Positions 61,287 through 64,000 of a stretch of DNA of 64,000 nucleotides are shown piece by piece. Made by a program: the position numbers and the translations under genes. The notes beneath the pieces are model-generated. The model was given only the letters and a program-made list of their open reading frames with translations. It was not told the origin of the DNA and did no database searches. Location: positions 133,481 to 197,480 of the forward strand of contig CACNQJ010000001.1 in NCBI GenBank assembly GCA_902622575.1, read 5' to 3'. Position 1 is the stretch's first letter. Each line of letters opens with the position of its first letter. This DNA is from an uncultured Bacteroidota bacterium (GTDB taxonomy: Bacteria; Bacteroidota; Bacteroidia; Flavobacteriales; Flavobacteriaceae).

Positions 61287-64000
61287 TTAGGACTCAATAT
61301 AATCTTCAATTGGAGCACATGTACAAATTAAATTCCTATCTCCAAAGGCTTCATCAATTCTAGTAACAGATGGCCAAAACTTATTATTTTTTAAATATGG
61401 CATTGGAAATGCTGCTTGTTCCCTCGAATAATTAAAATGCCATTTATCATCTGTAAGAGTTGCTAAAGTGTGAGGTGAATTTTTCAAAATATTGTGCTCA
61501 TCTTCCTTTTTACAAGTGATAATTTCGCTCTTTATTGAAATTAAAGCATCACAAAACCTATCAATTTCCTCCAAACTTTCACTTTCAGTTGGCTCTATCA
61601 TCATAGTGCCTGGTACAGGAAATGAAACAGTAGGGGCATGAAAACCATAGTCAATAAGTCTTTTTGCAATGTCCATAACGTCTATACCATATCTATCTTT
61701 ATATTCTCTACAATCAATTATTAATTCATGAGCAGATCTACCTTTTTCCCCTTGATAGAGTATTTTATAGTCTTTTTCAATTCTCTTTTTGATGTAGTTC
61801 GCATTAAGTATAGCAATTTCAGTTGCTCTTTTTAGACCATCAGGACCCATCATTGAAATGTAGCCATATGAAATCAAACAAGCCATGGCAGATCCCCACG
61901 GAGCAGCAGAAATTGCTTTTACTCCATGTTTTTTCACAATACTTCTATCTGTTTGTGGCAGAAAGTCAACAAGGTGTTTAGCCACACATATAGGTCCAAC
62001 ACCTGGTCCACCACCACCGTGAGGGATAGAAAATGTTTTATGTAAATTTAAGTGACATACATCAGCACCGATTGAGAATGGGTTTGTCAGCCCTACTTGA
62101 GCATTCATATTCGCTCCATCCATATACACTTGTCCGCCGTTGTCGTGGATTGTTTTGGTAATTCTTTTAATTGATGATTCGAAAACCCCATGTGTAGATG
62201 GGTATGTGATCATTAACGCTGCTAAATTTTCACTGTGCAGGGTTGCTTTTTCCTTTAGATCGTCTTCATCAATATTACCAAACTTATCAGTGCCTACAAC
62301 AACAACCTTCATTCCAGCCATAACAGCGGATGCAGGGTTGGTTCCATGTGCTGACGCAGGAATAATACAAATATTTCGATTTGTTTGACTAATGCTCTTA
62401 AAATATGATCTAATGACCATTAGCCCTGCATATTCACCTTGGGCACCAGAATTAGGCTGAAGTGATGTGCCGCTAAATCCAGTGATTTCATTTAGTTGTA
62501 GCACAAGCTTATTCAACATTATGTTGTATCCTTCAACTTGATTAGATGGTGCAAATGGATGTATATTATTCCATCTGGCTGAACTTAAAGGCAACATTTC
62601 AGCAGCAGCATTCAATTTCATAGTACATGAACCAAGAGCGATCATTGAGTGGTTAAGTGCAAGGTCTTTTCTTTCTAATGATTTTATGTACCTCATCATT
62701 GATGTTTCAGAGTGATATGATTTAAATACTTTTTCGTCAAGGAAACTTGATATACGATTGAGGCTTTTTGGTATTGATTTAAAATCAATATTTGTATTAT
62801 CAACAATACTATTTCCTGTAATTTTTGAAAATAATTCTACTATTTTTTCTATATCCTCAACTTCAGTTGCTTCGTTAATCGAGATAGAAAATTCTTCATT
62901 ATTTATGTAGTTGAAGTTAATTTTATTTTCAACTGCAGCATCTCTAATTTTGGAGCATGAATATTTAAAATGTAGGGTATCAAAATAGCTATCATTAGTT
63001 TGGTTCAAACCCAATAGTTTAAGTTTTTTATCAAGGTTTTGGGTAAGCTTATTGATTTTTTTGGCTATGCTAATTAATCCTTCTTTTCCGTGGTATACAG
63101 CATACATTCCTGCCATAACAGCAAGAAGGACCTGAGCTGTACAAATATTGGATGTAGCTCTCTCTCTCTTGATGTGCTGTTCACGAGTTTGTAAAGCCAT
63201 TCTTAATGCTCGGTCTCCGTTTCTGTCCTTTGAAACACCAATTATTCTCCCTGGAATAAAACGTTTATAGTCAGATTTTGTTGCAAAATAACCAGCATGT
63301 GGACCACCGTATCCTAGTGGAATACCAAATCTTTGAGATGTACCAACAACAACATCGCAATTGAATGAGGAAGGTTCTTTAAGTAATGTTAGACCCAATA
63401 AATCAGCTGCAATTATCAACTTACAGTTTGACTCAACTATTTTATTAGAAATTAATTCAAGATCATTTATTTTACCTGTTTTTCCAATATACTGCACAAT
63501 GCATCCAAAAACATCTTCAGAGATTTTGATAGAATTGTAATCAACTACCTCAATTACAATTCCTAGTGGTTCCGCACGAGTTTCAAGAACACTAAGCGTT
63601 TGTTCAAAAATATCACTACTAACAATGAATTTATTAACTCCATTTTTAACTTGTTCTCTTGTTCTACAGCCATGTAGCATGGTCATTGCTTCAGCAGCTG
63701 ATGTTCCCTCATCAAGGAGGGATGCATTGGAAATCTCCATACCTGTCAAATCACAAATAACAGTTTGGTAATTTAGTAATGCCTCGAGTCTGCCTTGGGC
63801 TACCTCTGCTTGATATGGTGTGTAAGCAGTGTACCAGCCAGGATTTTCAAGTATGTTTCTTTGAATAACTGGAGGAAGTATTGCCTCATTATAGCCTTTT
63901 CCTATATAATTTTTGAAATATTTATTCTTCTGAGAGAGTTGATATATGTGGTTTGAATATTGTGATTCTGAAATAGCACTATCCAACTTTAATTCACCTT
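61287..64000 (-). CDS. gcvP: Glycine dehydrogenase (P protein of glycine cleavage), 5' part beyond the window
   Basis: PLP enzyme decarboxylating glycine and loading the aminomethyl group on lipoyl-GcvH. The frame stays open to the window edge: upstream of the ORF-track TTG it reads GELKLDSAISE, matching the usual GcvP N-terminus, so about 50 N-terminal residues are outside. Motifs: YIGKGYNEAILPPVIQRNILENPGWYTAYTPYQAE, TSAAEAMTM, the PLP-lysine region HLNLHKTFSIPHGGGGPG and the fused alpha/beta layout (about 900 aa visible). The other gcv genes are not here. Confidence 0.95.
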   Translation of the reverse strand, partial: GELKLDSAISESQYSNHIYQLSQKNKYFKNYIGKGYNEAILPPVIQRNILENPGWYTAYTPYQAEVAQGRLEALLNYQTVICDLTGMEISNASLLDEGTSAAEAMTMLHGCRTREQVKNGVNKFIVSSDIFEQTLSVLETRAEPLGIVIEVVDYNSIKISEDVFGCIVQYIGKTGKINDLELISNKIVESNCKLIIAADLLGLTLLKEPSSFNCDVVVGTSQRFGIPLGYGGPHAGYFATKSDYKRFIPGRIIGVSKDRNGDRALRMALQTREQHIKRERATSNICTAQVLLAVMAGMYAVYHGKEGLISIAKKINKLTQNLDKKLKLLGLNQTNDSYFDTLHFKYSCSKIRDAAVENKINFNYINNEEFSISINEATEVEDIEKIVELFSKITGNSIVDNTNIDFKSIPKSLNRISSFLDEKVFKSYHSETSMMRYIKSLERKDLALNHSMIALGSCTMKLNAAAEMLPLSSARWNNIHPFAPSNQVEGYNIMLNKLVLQLNEITGFSGTSLQPNSGAQGEYAGLMVIRSYFKSISQTNRNICIIPASAHGTNPASAVMAGMKVVVVGTDKFGNIDEDDLKEKATLHSENLAALMITYPSTHGVFESSIKRITKTIHDNGGQVYMDGANMNAQVGLTNPFSIGADVCHLNLHKTFSIPHGGGGPGVGPICVAKHLVDFLPQTDRSIVKKHGVKAISAAPWGSAMACLISYGYISMMGPDGLKRATEIAILNANYIKKRIEKDYKILYQGEKGRSAHELIIDCREYKDRYGIDVMDIAKRLIDYGFHAPTVSFPVPGTMMIEPTESESLEEIDRFCDALISIKSEIITCKKEDEHNILKNSPHTLATLTDDKWHFNYSREQAAFPMPYLKNNKFWPSVTRIDEAFGDRNLICTCAPIEDYIES

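Noticed and set aside
1-64000. Mobile elements, prophage, CRISPR or defence islands
   Set aside because: No transposase, integrase, phage, Cas or toxin-antitoxin gene and no regularly spaced repeats were seen.

Overview
The window is a continuous, gene-dense, AT-rich chromosomal segment of a Bacteroidota bacterium, most likely a marine member of the Flavobacteriia. The evidence is the type IX secretion/gliding set (PorT, T9SS plug protein, GldJ, PorV), the TamL lipoprotein form of Omp85, a complete Na+-translocating NADH:quinone reductase operon, weak Shine-Dalgarno sequences with several TAnnTTTG promoter -7 boxes, and gene neighbourhoods (TamL-TrmH-PorT, RsmG-PruA-ApaG-plug, GldJ-MurF, PdhA-PdhC) that I recall from flavobacteria. 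No phage, transposase, CRISPR array or rRNA was seen. No gene-free stretch exceeds 300 bases. All large reading frames look intact except gcvP, which runs off the right edge.

Layout. 0-8 kb: outer-membrane biogenesis and secretion (tamL, SPOUT methyltransferase, porT), K+ uptake (trkA-trkH) and an aminotransferase. 8-12 kb: rsmG, with a striking run of nine G inside its SAM-binding motif, then pruA, a divergent apaG and the T9SS plug gene. 12-19 kb: nqrABCDEF followed by apbE, whose product flavinylates NqrB and NqrC. 19-24 kb: a leftward block of methyltransferase, map, a single-cysteine thioredoxin-like protein, gpmI, an M15 peptidase and a GNAT enzyme. A 42-bp coding repeat links map to the thioredoxin-like gene. 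tRNA-Gly(TCC) follows. 24-29 kb: secreted or envelope proteins (DUF1080, two carboxypeptidase-regulatory-like proteins, DUF6702, an M1 peptidase) and TatA. 29-36 kb: O-methyltransferase, flavin reductase, a lone sulfatase, small membrane and lipoprotein genes, CtlX, DUF2059, tRNA-Val(GAC) and two NTF2-like secreted proteins. 36-45 kb: a VWA/MoxR-type AAA ATPase pair, then a tripartite RND efflux operon. 45-52 kb: YjbQ, an M20 amidohydrolase, YceI, an amidase lipoprotein, murF, gldJ and divergent porV. 53-64 kb: pyruvate dehydrogenase E1 alpha and E2, an SDR, a SprT-like protease, a cytidylyltransferase-like protein and a DUF389 membrane protein. On the other strand are MlaF/MlaE transporter subunits, a KAS III-like enzyme and glycine dehydrogenase.

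How it fits together. The cell appears to be an aerobic heterotroph that uses a sodium-pumping NADH dehydrogenase, oxidises proline and glycine, and invests heavily in secreted and envelope proteins exported by Sec/Lol, Tat and T9SS. The genome is compact: four convergent gene pairs share a 4-bp interlocked stop (TTAA or TTAG), and many co-directional genes overlap by 1-4 bp.

No clear new defence or mobile system was found. The most interesting leads are the G9 tract in rsmG, the map/thioredoxin repeat, the absence of porU from its usual place between gldJ and porV, the VWA-MoxR pair, and a KAS III gene coupled to mlaEF. All calls rest on reading the sequence and on recalled family knowledge; no database search was run.
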